Below are positions 12,578 through 24,900 of a stretch of 64,000 bases of DNA, one piece after another (position 1 is the stretch's first letter; the number at the start of each line of letters is the position of its first letter). The DNA lies in NCBI GenBank assembly GCA_001557505.1, contig LSAX01000008.1, forward strand, positions 2,046,001 to 2,110,000, given 5' to 3'. The translations under genes and the position numbers were made by a program. This stretch comes from Reticulascus tulasneorum (taxonomy: Eukaryota > Ascomycota > Sordariomycetes > Glomerellales > Reticulascaceae). The notes beneath the pieces are model-generated. The model saw nothing but the letters and a program-made list of their open reading frames with translations, did not search any database and was not told where the DNA came from.

Positions 12578-15500
12578 GGTGATTTGGAAGCTCTTTGCAG
12601 CCCGGATTTGTATGGAGCGAAGTTCCTGGAGGAGGTGGGAGGTTGTAAATTTGTCGGTCAGGGGGGGGCACGTATTAAAGTCGAGATCTAGCGGGTGAAA
12701 GTTGGCGGGCAGTCGCGCGCAGCCAGTCTCAAAGCGGCGGACGGTTCTTGCTCGAAACGAGGGTCAAGAAGAGAAGGTTTGTAACACAAGCCAAGAGGCA
12801 AAATACAAAGTGACAGCAATCAAGATTGACAAGAACGAGAGACGAGACGCGACAAGACGATCGATAGCAGAGAGAGAGAGCGAGAGAAGAAAAAGAATTC
12901 AAGGCCTTGGGTCGGATTTCCACGTGGACCTGGCAACGCGAAATTTATTAAGTTGCCCCCCCTGTCGCATTAATTTGTACATCATCATGTACACGATTTG
13001 GCTGTGCGCCCCAGGTAGTTAAAATGCGCCCACCACCAGCACCAATTGGAGGGATAATTAGGGGGATCGCACTGGGGATTTAGGTCAGCCCGTAACTGCA
13101 TCCAGACGTGCTAATTACTTATGTAAGGCACTTAGCGCAATATGCTGTTGGTCTGTCCATGATGGATGCACAATACGGCTGCAATGCTACGGTGCTGTTC
13201 GGATGGGAAGGGCACTGTGTGCCAATGGCGGCAGGCAGGTTCCCCCCCCCCAAATGGTGGCTGAGGCCTTGGCGAGAGCGAAGAAAACGAGCGAGACAGA
13301 CATTGAATCAATCTCCTTTGTTGGAGAGAAATCATGTCTCGTCTCCATGTGTGCGACCCGGCCCACCACAGATCCCTGGGGGGAACACTTGAAACAGCGA
13401 GCCACTATAGTTCTTACAGGTATTCAAGATGCTGCGAGTATGACATCAGGGACGAGGAATTGCCGCTGTGTCCAGATCTACTCATCTACTCAGTCTGTAC
13501 TGCCCAGGTATGACCCTTGTGGTCGCTGCCCATGTCCATGACTAAGTTCATGGCAATGTCGGGCTCTGGCCGACGCAGGAAACATATGATTACCCAATGG
13601 CCCCGTATCTACAGAATTAAGACATTGTCAGCTGTCGTTGTTAGCGTCGACCAGCTCGGGACCACAAGAACGAGAGCCGTGAAGACGAACAAGGTCGCCC
13701 AGTGCAGTGTGCCGCCGGCATGCATGTAGATTCTAGGCAACGGGATTAATGGGGGATGGCAATGATGGATACGAGAACGTAAACGTACGAGGGGAGCCGA
13801 GTCGGGCCATGTCGTCCAGGCAGGCGAGGAAAGATTAAGAACGAGCTGGCACTGGCACCTCACTTGTATGTAATCAGCAACGGTCGCAGCTGGGACATTC
13901 TTTCGTGATCCAGGTGCGGGCGAATGAATGCGTGCCTCTCTCGCCGGTTCCGTTGCGTTGGTTCGGTCGAAGTGTTGGCTGGCTCGATTCGGGTTAGGTC
14001 GGGGAATTTGTGCCATATGATACCCACGATGAAGGATTTATGGTGCTTACTTGGCGTCCACCCATCTCATTAGCCATGAAACAATACGATCTACGAAATA
14101 CATACGAAGGAGCACAGTAATACATAGGGAGAGGATGACGAGGCCGAGCCGGGATTCTAGCTTGGAGGCGCCTGAAGGATTTCGATGTCTCGCATGCCGT
14201 ACGAAGTATAGGTACGAAGTACATGATAAATAATCCGCACATGGCTTCGTGAACGCCCATAAGTAATCAACATGCCGATAACCTGCCGACCGGATGGACG
14301 GTTACGGGGGACATAACGCCACCAGTATTCCCGCGGTCAAGAGAAAGAGCATATTCTCAGCCAGAAGGGCCCATACGTCGTAGTGTGTATTCTCTGCAGA
14401 GGACGTGGATACGGTAGTTAGTGGACGATATGGTTCTTCATGTAGTCCCAGCCCGGAACTGTGTCGACATCTGGGGACCCTCTCCACAGTCGGGCGCAGA
14501 TTCCATGGGAAACCTGGCAGGATTAACCTGCAACTCCATTTACCCGCATATCTGTGTGTTACCAACGGACAAGAAACGTTGACCTGTGTACGGAGTACTC
14601 ACTCTCCTGGTTCTGTGTGCTACATACACAGTGTGTGCCGCAAAAAAAAAAAAAAAGAAAGGATCCCCTTTTCCATGGGGGTGGGCTGGAAAAGGGGATA
14701 AATGTCCCTTCAAACACAGATCGATGTACTTTCAAAGGTAGTCCGTGTAAGGTAGGGACGAAATAGGTTACTGGTGCCCCCCTCGAGGTACATAATATCA
14801 GCTCAGCAGCCCTGCGAAAACCTGCCCTTCGAGGGGGGGGGGTTTGTCATGTAGCTGGCCGTGCTGGCCAACCCGAATCTGTAGGCACCCTGTGAGAAAC
14901 CCCTGAAGGGGAAAATGCTCGGGCTGGAAGCCCCTTGCAAATCCCATTGGGCCAGATGATCGGCCATCTTCAGATGAAGAGATGGCGACTTTATTTTGGG
15001 AGGGTTTTCTTTAGTGCGAAATGTTCCCGAAACCCGTAACCACTCTTTGCCCCCCCCCCCCTGGCACCCTTATTACTACGTAGCACCCAATACGTGGTTG
15101 AGGCGTCTCTCAGGCTGGATAGCCGAAATACAGTGGCCAGCCCCCCCTGTTCGATGGAAGGTTCCTCAGCAAAATGTGAAGTTCCCTCAACCTAAATGAT
15201 CCCCCCGCCCACAAAATTGCCAAGCCGTATATCTGTACTGTGCGATCCGTACATCTGTGCCAGAATTACAGGCGGGTTGGCTTGTAGAAACCCCTTGTTC
15301 GCAGGTTTTTTAGGTCTAAGTTACTTACTGTACTTCGTAGGTCTGGTCGTTGTTCACGAATCAGACAGGGCAGTTTTTTTCTTTCTCTTTCTCCATTTCC
15401 AATCCACCAGCTCTGATGTCAATCGCTCCCCTTTCCGGAACTGCCTTGCTCCTTACTCGTCGATACCTTCAATCCTTAGTCTAGTACTCCGTACCGATTC

Positions 15501-15829
15501 TTTGTAATTTCCCCTTTCCCTTCACTTCTGTCCATCGCACAAACGACACACCGGCACAGACGAACACGACCGACCACACGGCAAATGTTCAAGGTGCATT
15601 CCAGTGCCCGCCTCCTATGCACTCTGCCGCTCTAATCGTCCCTGCTCCACGACGACGAATCAGCCCGCTCCTGATGAAAAAGTAACTGCGGACGCGTACA
15701 GTACCAACAAACTCCTTATCGTCAACCAACACCACACTCGTTTCACTTCCGCCCACTTCCCACGTCGCGCCATCGTCATTCTTGCACCGAATTAATCTCC
15801 TCCACCACCGACTGACGAAGCCCACAACG
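12578..15829. other. Divergent intergenic region, 3.25 kb, no gene seen
   Basis: This separates the leftward fusion gene from the rightward transporter fusion and must contain both promoters. It has long mononucleotide tracts: C-run near 13242, A-run at about 14642, G-run near 14832, C-run near 15050. It also has several TAC-centred palindromes such as TACGGAGTAC (14589) and TACGAAGTAC (near 14213). The CT-rich stretch at 15370-15825 looks like the transporter gene's promoter and leader. The ORFs present carry no recognisable domain or consistent splice signals. Confidence 0.45.
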
Positions 15830-18615
15830 ATGCGTCACTCGATACTCGGCCTCCTCATGAGGCCCCTCGGCTGGATCCCCAGCGGTCCCCAGCAAGCCGC
15901 CTATGCTGCTGCGCTGGGGCTGGTGGTCATCCAGGTCGGCATCGGCATCATCATGAAGGCCTCCCAGAGCGGCGGCACCTACTCCTTCTCGCCCTCCGCC
16001 TCCGTCACCATCTCCGAGTTCTTCAAGATGCTCCTGTCCACCCTGTTCTTCTACCGAGAGTGCAAGCAGCGCGCCGCCGACGGCGTCGCCCCCTCGACCC
16101 GGGGCGGCGGATCGGGATACTCCTCGCTGGCCTCGTCCGAGCTGCCCACCACCGAGAGGAGCAGTCTGGAGGAGAAGCGAGAGGAGGAGGGATTGAACGG
16201 CGCCGCCAGCTCGAGCAACGGCGCCGTCGCGGAAAAAATCACCGCGCCTCTGCCGAGTCTGAATCTGAGAACTTTTTGGAGCTATTTCAGGGGAGAGGTC
16301 ACGAATGACGTACGATATGGATTTTGCAACCTGGCTCTGTTTTATGTCCTGATCAACAACTCGGTATGGCGCTTCCATTCCTGGTCGCATAGATAACGTA
16401 CTAACCCGGCCAGATCTTCGTCAGTTACAAGATGGCCGACCCCGGTACGATCCAATTGACCAAGAGTGGCGTGACCTTCATCACAGCGCTGGTCATGATT
16501 GCGACGCTGAACACCAAGATCTCGAGGATTCAATGGATTGCCATCATTATCCAGGTATGTTCGGCCGTCGCGTAATCACCGAACCACTCTAACCTCGCGC
16601 AGATTTGCGGATTGATGGTCACCCAGTACAACCCCCAGACGGGCTCGACCTACCCCGTCAGCACCTACCTCATCCTCCTATTCCAGGTCTTCCTGAGCGC
16701 CTCGTCCGGTGTCTACAACCAGGCTCTGCTCAAGACCGACGATTCGAGCTTGCACGCCGACAATATGATCCTCTATGCCGCCGGCGCTAGCATCAACCTG
16801 CTTTGCCACCTGGTCGTGAGCGTTCTCAAGGCCGACGAGCCGGGCTTCTTCGAGGGTTACAACAGCTTCGGTGCCATCATGGTCATCGTCAGCAACGTCT
16901 TCATCGGACTTGCAATTACCGCGGTCTACAAGTGTAAGTCGGATCACAGACGGGGGCTGGCCCACGCTAACAAGTTACAGATGCCGACGCCGTCATCAAG
17001 TGCTTCGCGACTGCTGTTGCGACCGGCATCCTGCTTTACGTCTCGCCCATTCTCTTCGGTACTACGCTGAGCTTCTTGGTTCTCCCTGGCACCGTCGTCG
17101 TCTTCATCGCCTCGTGGCTTTACATGGACAACCCGCCACCCAAGGATCCCAACGCAGCCGCGGCGAGCAACGAGTCCCAGAAGCTTTCCTTCTTCGGCAA
17201 GCTAGCAGCTATTTCCAAGGTGAGTACTTGCAGAACATGGGCGCGCAACTTTTCTAACCGCGATGCAGAAATTCAACAACACATTCCTCGGCGTCGCCAC
17301 CTTTTTGACCGTCCTCATCGTGGCCTTTTTGACCATGTCGGAGGCCAAGATGCCGGATTTTGCCAAGGGCGGATCGAAACCCGTTCCTGGCTCGTCGTCG
17401 GAGACCGATAACACGCTCCAATCGCCGTTCAAGAACACCATGGCCATGATCCGATGGAACTCGGCACACCCCGAACGAATCCCGCTGCTCATGAAGTACC
17501 AGCCCTTCTTCCACACCGTCCACGTCTCTATGCCCGGTATGATGCCGGAACAGCCCGCCGAGTACCACAACCTCACCCACGACCAGTTCCCCGGTACCTT
17601 TACCGTGTACCAGCAGCTTGCGCGCACCATGAAGCTGATCCTCGACGAGGAGTCCGAGATCGACGGGCTCTTGTACTACCACTTTGACGCCTGGATCGAC
17701 CCCTTGGCATGGGCCAACATGAACCCGTACTCGATCTGGTTCCCTTCGATCGTCGATACCGCGCCGCCGTCTCACGGAGGGCCGCAGTTCATGTGCATCT
17801 CCGACACCAAGAAATACAACTGGTGGGGATGGGGCCAGGACTTCCACCGGACCTCCATGGCCGCCTCGAACGTGGTGGACCGGTTCGGTCTGGAATACAA
17901 GATCAAGCGCGACGAGTGGTGCATTGGCTGGAGCGACATCTACTACATTCCCCGACGCTTCTTCGCCGATTATATCTTCCTCGCCGAGATCTTTGGCGCC
18001 TTCGGGGTCTTCCACGAGATTGCCGTTCCCACCATCGTCCACATCATCGACGAGAGCCGACGTCGAAACCCATACACGCCCATCCTCGACCGGATCGGTG
18101 ACTGCTGGGGCTCGTGCTGTGCATCCAACCCATCCCAGGAGGACGTGCTCTGGGCTCGCTGCGGCCACCGGCTGAACTATCTCGACGCGCCGGTGACCGA
18201 CGCCTTCTACAGGAAACTCGACGACGAGGCCAAGCTGCTCGGCCAGCCCCTCAACCAGACGACATACGCAATGCACAAGGGCGACAGCTTGGTCACATTC
18301 GACAGTGAAACAATCAAGAGCCTCGGCGGAGGTGATCCAAAAGCCATCGCACCAGCTGACGACGGGCTCGAGGACGACCAGCGAGCGGACAAGGAAGCCA
18401 AGGAGAAGGAACAAAAGGAGAAGGACCGGCTAGCCTCTGAAAAGGCTCCCGTTGACCATCCTGCACCCCCGCCGTCGACGCCAACTCACTCCATACAACC
18501 AAACTCGACCGAAGAAGGCGACAAGAAAGTCGACCCGAACGACGCGTTGAGGGACCCCCACAAGCGGAGGTTACGACGAGAAGTAGTCGCCGCAATGGCC
18601 GGTCTAGGCTACTAA
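15830..18615 (+). CDS. Nucleotide-sugar transporter fused to a lumenal glycosyltransferase-like domain
   Basis: 863 residues predicted, Golgi membrane. Exons: 15830-16363, 16414-16554, 16603-16933, 16981-17219, 17269-18615. Residues 1-415 are a UDP-galactose/CMP-sialate-type nucleotide-sugar transporter: multiple membrane helices, the loop motif KMADPGTIQLTKSG, and QVFLSASSGVYNQALLK. The final 49-base intron is GTGAGT...GCAG. Removing it continues directly into another hydrophobic helix (about 421-439) and a roughly 420-residue soluble region. This region contains a YYHFDAWIDP segment (D555), a Cys-rich GDCWGSCC segment, and a K/E-rich, then basic, tail. The layout resembles a type II Golgi transferase fused behind the transporter. 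The catalytic nature of the second half is inferred; I do not recognise its family with certainty. The upstream frame is open but without an ATG, so the start at 15830 is preferred. Confidence 0.85.
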
Positions 18616-19693
18616 CCTCCAATTCGCATATAAACTTTGTTCTGGGAAATGACTCAAAAGAATCGGAAGTGGGGCTGTAGATAGACGACCGACTCTGTTC
18701 TCTGTACCGTTTTGTTTTTCCTTTTAGAAAAAAAGGGTTTCATCTCCATCGGTAATGGCTCGGGCATGAAAGCATGGAACTGGGGTTTTTGACGTTTGAC
18801 TGATTTTTTTCTTTCCTGCGCAACGGGCACACATCACACACACACAAAGGGTTATTTTGCGTCCTTTTTTTCTTTTTTGTTCATTTTTGGAATATCCGAA
18901 TCGTCTCTATACTGGGCTGCATCTTTTCTTCTTTCGAAAGGCCTGACTTCTGCGCACGCCTTGTTTTATTTTCAATTTTAAAACACCCTCCTGTAATAAG
19001 AAATTAAGACCAACCGCCCCTATGTCTCTAGAGAAGACGGGGAAGGGGGGGTTGAACAGAAAGCCGTTGCGGGCTTTTTGCCGGGTTTGGGGTTCGCGGA
19101 CTCCCTTGGCCGGATCGAGGATGGCCTGGCGTTGGGGTTGTGTTTTTTGTTACGATAGTCGCGGACAAAGATAGACGGAAGAGGGAGATGAGAATGAGAT
19201 GAACGTTGCAGCACTCTGTGTCTTGTTGTGATTTGTGACCATGGGTTAGGAGGCTCTGCCTCTGACGATGTTTGGGCACGGCGAGTTGGAGAGCGGGGTT
19301 TTGAACAATGACGGTGCCTCCTATTCATACCCAAAGCTATGCTTATGGAAAGTAATGCAATACAAAAGTAGACTCATGCTCCCATCTCATGCCCGTCTTC
19401 CCGTCTTCTCATGCCCAGTGCGTCTTCCCGTGATATCTTTCCATGATATAATACGTCCGCGGAAAACAAGTCTCGCGCTCAGGTGCAAACAAGATGACAA
19501 CTACAAGCAGCGGCGCGAAAAGTGCAAGCGATAGAATGCCACACAGAAGGAATGCGCCGATAAATGTCAGGACGCAGCGCAGCATATCCCACAGCATCCC
19601 CGCTCCCCATCCCGGCTCTAATACAGCGACCGTCAAATCGGCCAACCAAGCGGTCCGCGTCGGCGACAACTGCACACGTGCATCGGCTGCTCC
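18616..19693. other. Tail-to-tail intergenic region, transporter fusion / GH32 gene
   Basis: The 3' flanks of two convergent genes, T-rich near 18700-18900. The only notable content is an in-frame continuation of the GH32 reading frame past its stop (19412-19693 on the - strand), described as a finding. No independent gene is supported. Confidence 0.45.
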
Positions 19694-21915
19694 TCACAGC
19701 TCCGTCACGGCCCAGTGGTCTCCGATACCGCGCAATCTGGACTCGTCGTACGTCTTCCACGAGCTCTTTAGTGCCACGGCCTTGAAATCAAACTGCACTC
19801 CTTTATCAGCGGCCGTGGTGCCTCGTTTGAGGATGATGTTGCTCAGCGTGCCCTCCGCGAAGTAGAGCATCGTGCCCGCTTCTACGCCACCGTTGACATA
19901 CACCTCTAGAATGGATCGATCTATGATTCCCTGGAGTGTAAATTCTACTTCGTCCGAGTTCTCCTGAGCGGATGAGCTCTGCAAGGCCTCGATATCCTGG
20001 ACCGCATAAGTGCCAGATCTATCCCAAGCCAACAAGCCGGACCGTGACATCCTGAACGTCGCGAGGGGCAGGTCGTCGCTCGAAGTGCTCGGAGACGAAA
20101 AGTCGAACTGGAGCGCGACCTTCTCCGATTTGGTGCTCTGAAAGATGAGAGTGGCCGACGCGCTTGCGCCGTCCTGGAGAAGGGACTTTTGCACGCGGGT
20201 GGTGAGGGTCCATTCCACCGCGGGGTTGTAGTCCCTAATCACCGAACTGCTGCCCTCCAGTCCGGATATTCCCTTCTCGTCCACGATAGGGTTCCATCCA
20301 GCGTTGGTGCTCACGAGGCTCGACGTATCTGCGGGCGCCGAGACGAGCCTGTTGGTTTCTGCGTCGAGCCAGTGTCGCCGAACACCGCTCATCACATGTC
20401 GCCACCCTTCGCGGTCTGTCGGCGTGCAGCAGCCGTATGATGAAGCGTCAACGGCCCACGAAACCGAGTAGGCGTCCCTGTTGGCATCGTTCGTGCCGCC
20501 AAAGTGGAAAAAGGCGGTGGCGTACTTGTCCGGGCCGAAGTCGAACTCGTAGGTATTGTAGTTAACTTCTCTAGAGAAGATGTTCCACCGTCGCGACGGG
20601 CGGCGGACTTGAGATGGACTTCGCGCATCCGGGGTGAAGATGGTGCCGTCGAAGGAGCCAACGACGTACTTCACTGCAGCTCCGCCGTTTGTCCCACCGC
20701 CGCCGAGACTGAGAGTCAGAACCCATTTTGAGCCGACCACCTTTCCAGAATTGTCCTTTCGAGGTATCTCCAACATCTGCGGGCACTCGATCATACCGAG
20801 ATTCTGTTGGGGGTCCCAAATGGAGACCTGGCTCCAGTCCCTGAGGTTGGTCGAGGTGTAGAACGTCACGACGTTCTCCAAGGTCAGCACCATGATCCAT
20901 TTCTGGGTCTCATGATGAAACGACACCTTGGGATCCCGGAAACCGTGCCTGCCCAGGGAGATGATGGGGTTGTATGCGTACTGAGAAAATGATTTCCCTC
21001 CATCCGCAGAGAAGGCCAGGTGCTGGGACTGCTGATCCGGCTCCCAGGACGTGTAGTACGCAACGACGTTGTCCTCACCGTTGGCCCTCGACTTGGGGAA
21101 GAAGCCCGACGTGTTGTTTGCGTCTATCACCACGCTTCCGGACCAGATAGATCCATCCGCGGCGGTACCGGGAATAGCAACCGGGAGGTCGACCCAGGTG
21201 TAGAGGTCGGTCGAGGTGGCGTGGCCCCAGTTCTTGACAATGTTGTCGGACGAACCAGATTGATCGGCATCTAGGTGACGGTCAGCGCATAGACTCCACG
21301 ACGCAGGCAACCGGACGCAGCCAGCTGAACTGATAAGAGCCCCAGCGTAGGACAATGCAAGATAATGCCATGTTCAAGGTACCCATGTGATCTAACACGC
21401 CAAAATGCGGGGTGACGCAGAAACGACCATCACCTGCGTGAGGCCGACCCCTTCCCGAATCTGGCAACCCTAGCGTCGACGGACACTAGCACGTGTGCAG
21501 ATTCGGGATCCAATGAGAAGACAGGGTCCACCGCATAGATGCGCTGTTCTTGAAAAGGGAGTGCGTGAAGATGTGTCGCACAACTGAAATTTGGGGTTTC
21601 GCGACCCTAGGAGAATGCCAGGCACTCACATTGGTAGTACATATGCCAGACGCCCTTGGAATCCTGGAACAGGCCATTGGGGTCATTCATCCAATTCCGA
21701 GGGGGCGTGAAATGGATTTGCGGCCTCCAGTGTTCGGATCGGCCACCGGCAGCTAGGTTCGTCGTCGAGTCTTTGTTGCTGACTGAGACCAGATCTTCCA
21801 GCTGGTTCTTGTTCTCGAAAGGCGACTCCTCACCGTTGAAGAAGAACCATTGATTGCTCGCAGCGGGGACGGCGAGCATGGCGGAGAGAAGAGAAGTGTA
21901 AAGTAGGGACCTCAT
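19694..21915 (-). CDS. Secreted GH32 beta-fructosidase (invertase / exo-inulinase type)
   Basis: Cleaves terminal fructose from sucrose, inulin or levan outside the cell; 620 residues. Exons: 21915-21630 and 21270-19694, joined within a Tyr codon (QY). Residues 1-20 are a signal peptide ending AVPAAS. All three GH32 signatures are intact: nucleophile D78 in WMNDPNG, transition-state D208 in FRDPKV and acid/base E257 in MIECPQ. The five-blade propeller is followed by the C-terminal beta-sandwich (about 420-620), with the [10 protein letters not shown] landmark. The intron is 359 bases, far longer than the 48-110 bases usual in this window, so an unrecognised micro-exon is possible, although the direct join fits the family. 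Whether it acts as invertase or exo-inulinase cannot be decided. Confidence 0.92.
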
Positions 21916-24900
21916 GATGGCGGTAGGAGTCCGGCTCCGAGCCGTATTGTTTTCAGGAGCGAAGCAGAGTGGGCGGCGGGTAAGGGAGAATCTGTGATCG
22001 ACACCGACAAAGAATAGAAAGCAGTGTAGACGAGTTCGTTTGGTCTATGAGTGTTCGTACGTGACGTCTAACGCAACCATGGCTGGACTGACTGGCGAGC
22101 AGAAAATCATCCAAAGAAACGGGGAGGCTTCTAATCCAAAGAGGGGGGAGGGCCTGCTCGGGGTATTTAATCAAAGGAGCGAATAAGTCATTGCAGAGCC
22201 AGAAGGCGTGGCAAGGGAGGGAACAAAGATGAGCAAGATGACACACAAAGTAAAAAAAAGAAGACGACTTTCTTCTGGGTCGGCCTAGTGGAATGACTGA
22301 ATGAGTGATGGGGGGCCACGAAAGAAGGAAGATGGGATCACAAGTCATGTCTTGGAGATCGGGGTTGGTGGGGTTATGGGGCGCATGACTTTGGATTTTC
22401 GGGGGTCCTTTCCAGTACCGTGACCCCCCTTTTTTTGCGCCTTCCCTGCCCAAACGTGCCAAAACTTCTCCAATTCCCTCGGGGCGCCAGAAAAAAGGGA
22501 ATCCAGGGTGCCAACCACCCCGCACTGCCTCAAGGGGTCCTTGCCTTCCCCGGATTTCCATTGGTCAGGTGCCTTGCTTGTTGGTGGGTTTAGTGTCTCG
22601 GCATGCTGGGTGGCATCATCGGAGCCACTGACGGGCAGCCACTGAAAGAATGGGGAAGGGAGCTACGTACAGCGGAAGAGATTTTCTACAGCGGCGGCCG
22701 AGCGGCTTAGGCTACCTTAGGCCACCCGACTCGCTCGCACTCTTGTTTCGGGACGAAGAGGGACGCACAAACAAGGAGACGCAAGACGCAAAACTGTTTG
22801 GCTAATGAGTGGGAAAATCTTGGTGGTACTCGTCTAGGTAATTTCATGCCGTTTCGAGGCGTCCCAAGCATAGCAGCTCTCTTCGACGAGGGCAGGGTTG
22901 CTGACCGGGTCGAATGCACTGCAGAATGTGACGCCATTTACCACCCGTAGCCACCTAACCTACCTGAGGCAAGTGAAGGTGCCTGGAGGATCGCAGCCGC
23001 TCAGCAGGGTTCTGGGGCCTCTTCCCCGTGTAACCCCCGCCCGGCTACGGCCCCTACCGAAAACATTTGGAGGGGTCATAATCTCTACACGTGCCCTAAC
23101 TAGGCAACTTACATAATACAGGTCGGTGGCTGTCAGGGTTCGCGCGACAGGTACGTACTCGTCAATCGCCGACAAAACCAAGATACATCCCTTCCCAGCA
23201 CCAGGAATCCCTTGGGTTAATATCCTCCCGTCAGCCCAAGCCAGTCCAGATCCTTACCGAGAATCCTCCTCCATCTCCCTGCCGTCGCCAACACATCCGA
23301 GCACCGGCACACCGCCATCTCCCTATCGTACGGTCTGGCTGCTGCTGCTGCGTTGCTGCTCAGATCGTGGTGGTGCAGAGCGCACAGAGCGGTGGACGGC
23401 GGACAAACAGCCGACCAACCATGCCTATTTTCAGGCTTCACACGTTGCACAGGGCTGGGGTAAAATCTCCGGCCCAGATCTCAATTTAAGCAGCAGGTCA
23501 GATGCAGTGGAGATGCGACGCTGGCGGCATCACGGCCGGACTCCGATGGCCAGCAACTCAGACATGCCCCGGGACACGTGCCATCCACGAGTGTGGTTGG
23601 ACCGACCTGCCTGCCTGCCTACAAACTGACGACGAAAGAGGATGGCAGTCGTTTTGCTGTCGTAGGTAAGTTTTCATTGGATGGTAGCTGAAAAACAGTG
23701 AGAATTGATACATTTCTTTTTTAAAATATTCGACTGCATATTCACCATAGTATTCACTTGATTTTCCCGCGAGTATGTACCTGGACATCCTAGTGTTCTA
23801 CCGCCTATTTGCTACAAATCCCCTCGAATATTCCAGTGATCATCTACCTGGATATGCAGGTTAACACGGGATGAAGGGAGGGTTTGTCACTTGCTTGGTG
23901 GGAAAACACACAGCCGTCCCTTTTCGTACCAGTTGTCTACATACCGCATCTGTACCGATGGTCTGTTTGCCCACCTCGCTGGCCTACCGCCCGGATGTCA
24001 GGCGAGTCGGTCCAAAGTCAGGCGCCGTCCGGCAGTTGGCGAGCTCTGGAAGATCTGCGGTCCATCCCTCCACCCGACTCGGCGATATGACGGGCAGTCT
24101 GGTCTCGACAGTCCTACCGTGATTCAGATCCTTCGTGGCGAGCCTACTCTATCCCGATCATGATGGCTCCGCGTCATAAGCCACCCGGCCATTCCGTCTC
24201 CTCAACCGCCGACAAAAGCTATGACGCATGGTAGTACGATTTCATACCATGGGACAGAATCGCGCCTGACTAGAATTCATGGATGCGTTGCCCTTGTCCC
24301 TCCGCCAACACTGCCTGCTGATGTTGATCCTTTCTTTCTGGGCCGATCAGCTTCCCTTTGACATTTCGCAGCGAGGCCATCTGATCGCTCGGCTGGTGTG
24401 CATTGCCCCTCTGCTAAGTCTAGTGGAACCCTTGGAAGCTACCAGGCTGAATGAAGAGGGAGGGCGGACAAGAGGGGACACTTGGACCAGGAGAGCTCAC
24501 AGTAGGTAGGTGGAGCTAAGCTGCAGGTTCTTGGCACACTCTCTTATTAGTTCTCCTGACATCGACAACGCATCATGGTGACACCAATAAACGGCAAGCA
24601 CCTTGAGCAGTCTCACTAGGAGGAATCTGCAGGTTGAGGCCGAGAAGAAGTGCGAAGTTGAGAGTAGAAACCTTCCAAGGTCAAGCACGGCTCCTCCTCG
24701 GGACGGTCTAAGGTCATGCCCACGACAGTCGGCTTTTCAACAGCGTGCCTGGGAGATGGAACAAAGTTGTATGGGTAGGCAACCACCGATCGAGGACCCG
24801 GAGAGAACGACGCCGTGAGTGTATAGAACTACCTACTCAGGCAAGTGTATTGTGTAGTGGTTGGCTTTATTTTGTCCTGTTTAGACTAATTGTACGAACT

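Noticed and set aside
17254..18414. 386-codon - strand ORF
   Set aside because: Antisense shadow of the lumenal domain exon of the transporter fusion; Val/Gly/His-rich with no domain.
19619..19698. 80-base intron at the end of the GH32 ORF
   Set aside because: GT-AG ends exist but the join leads into a frame with no family-like sequence, while the normal stop gives a standard GH32 length.
21953..22561. 202-codon - strand ORF upstream of GH32
   Set aside because: No recognisable domain, low-complexity Ser/Pro/Leu composition; it lies in the GH32 promoter.
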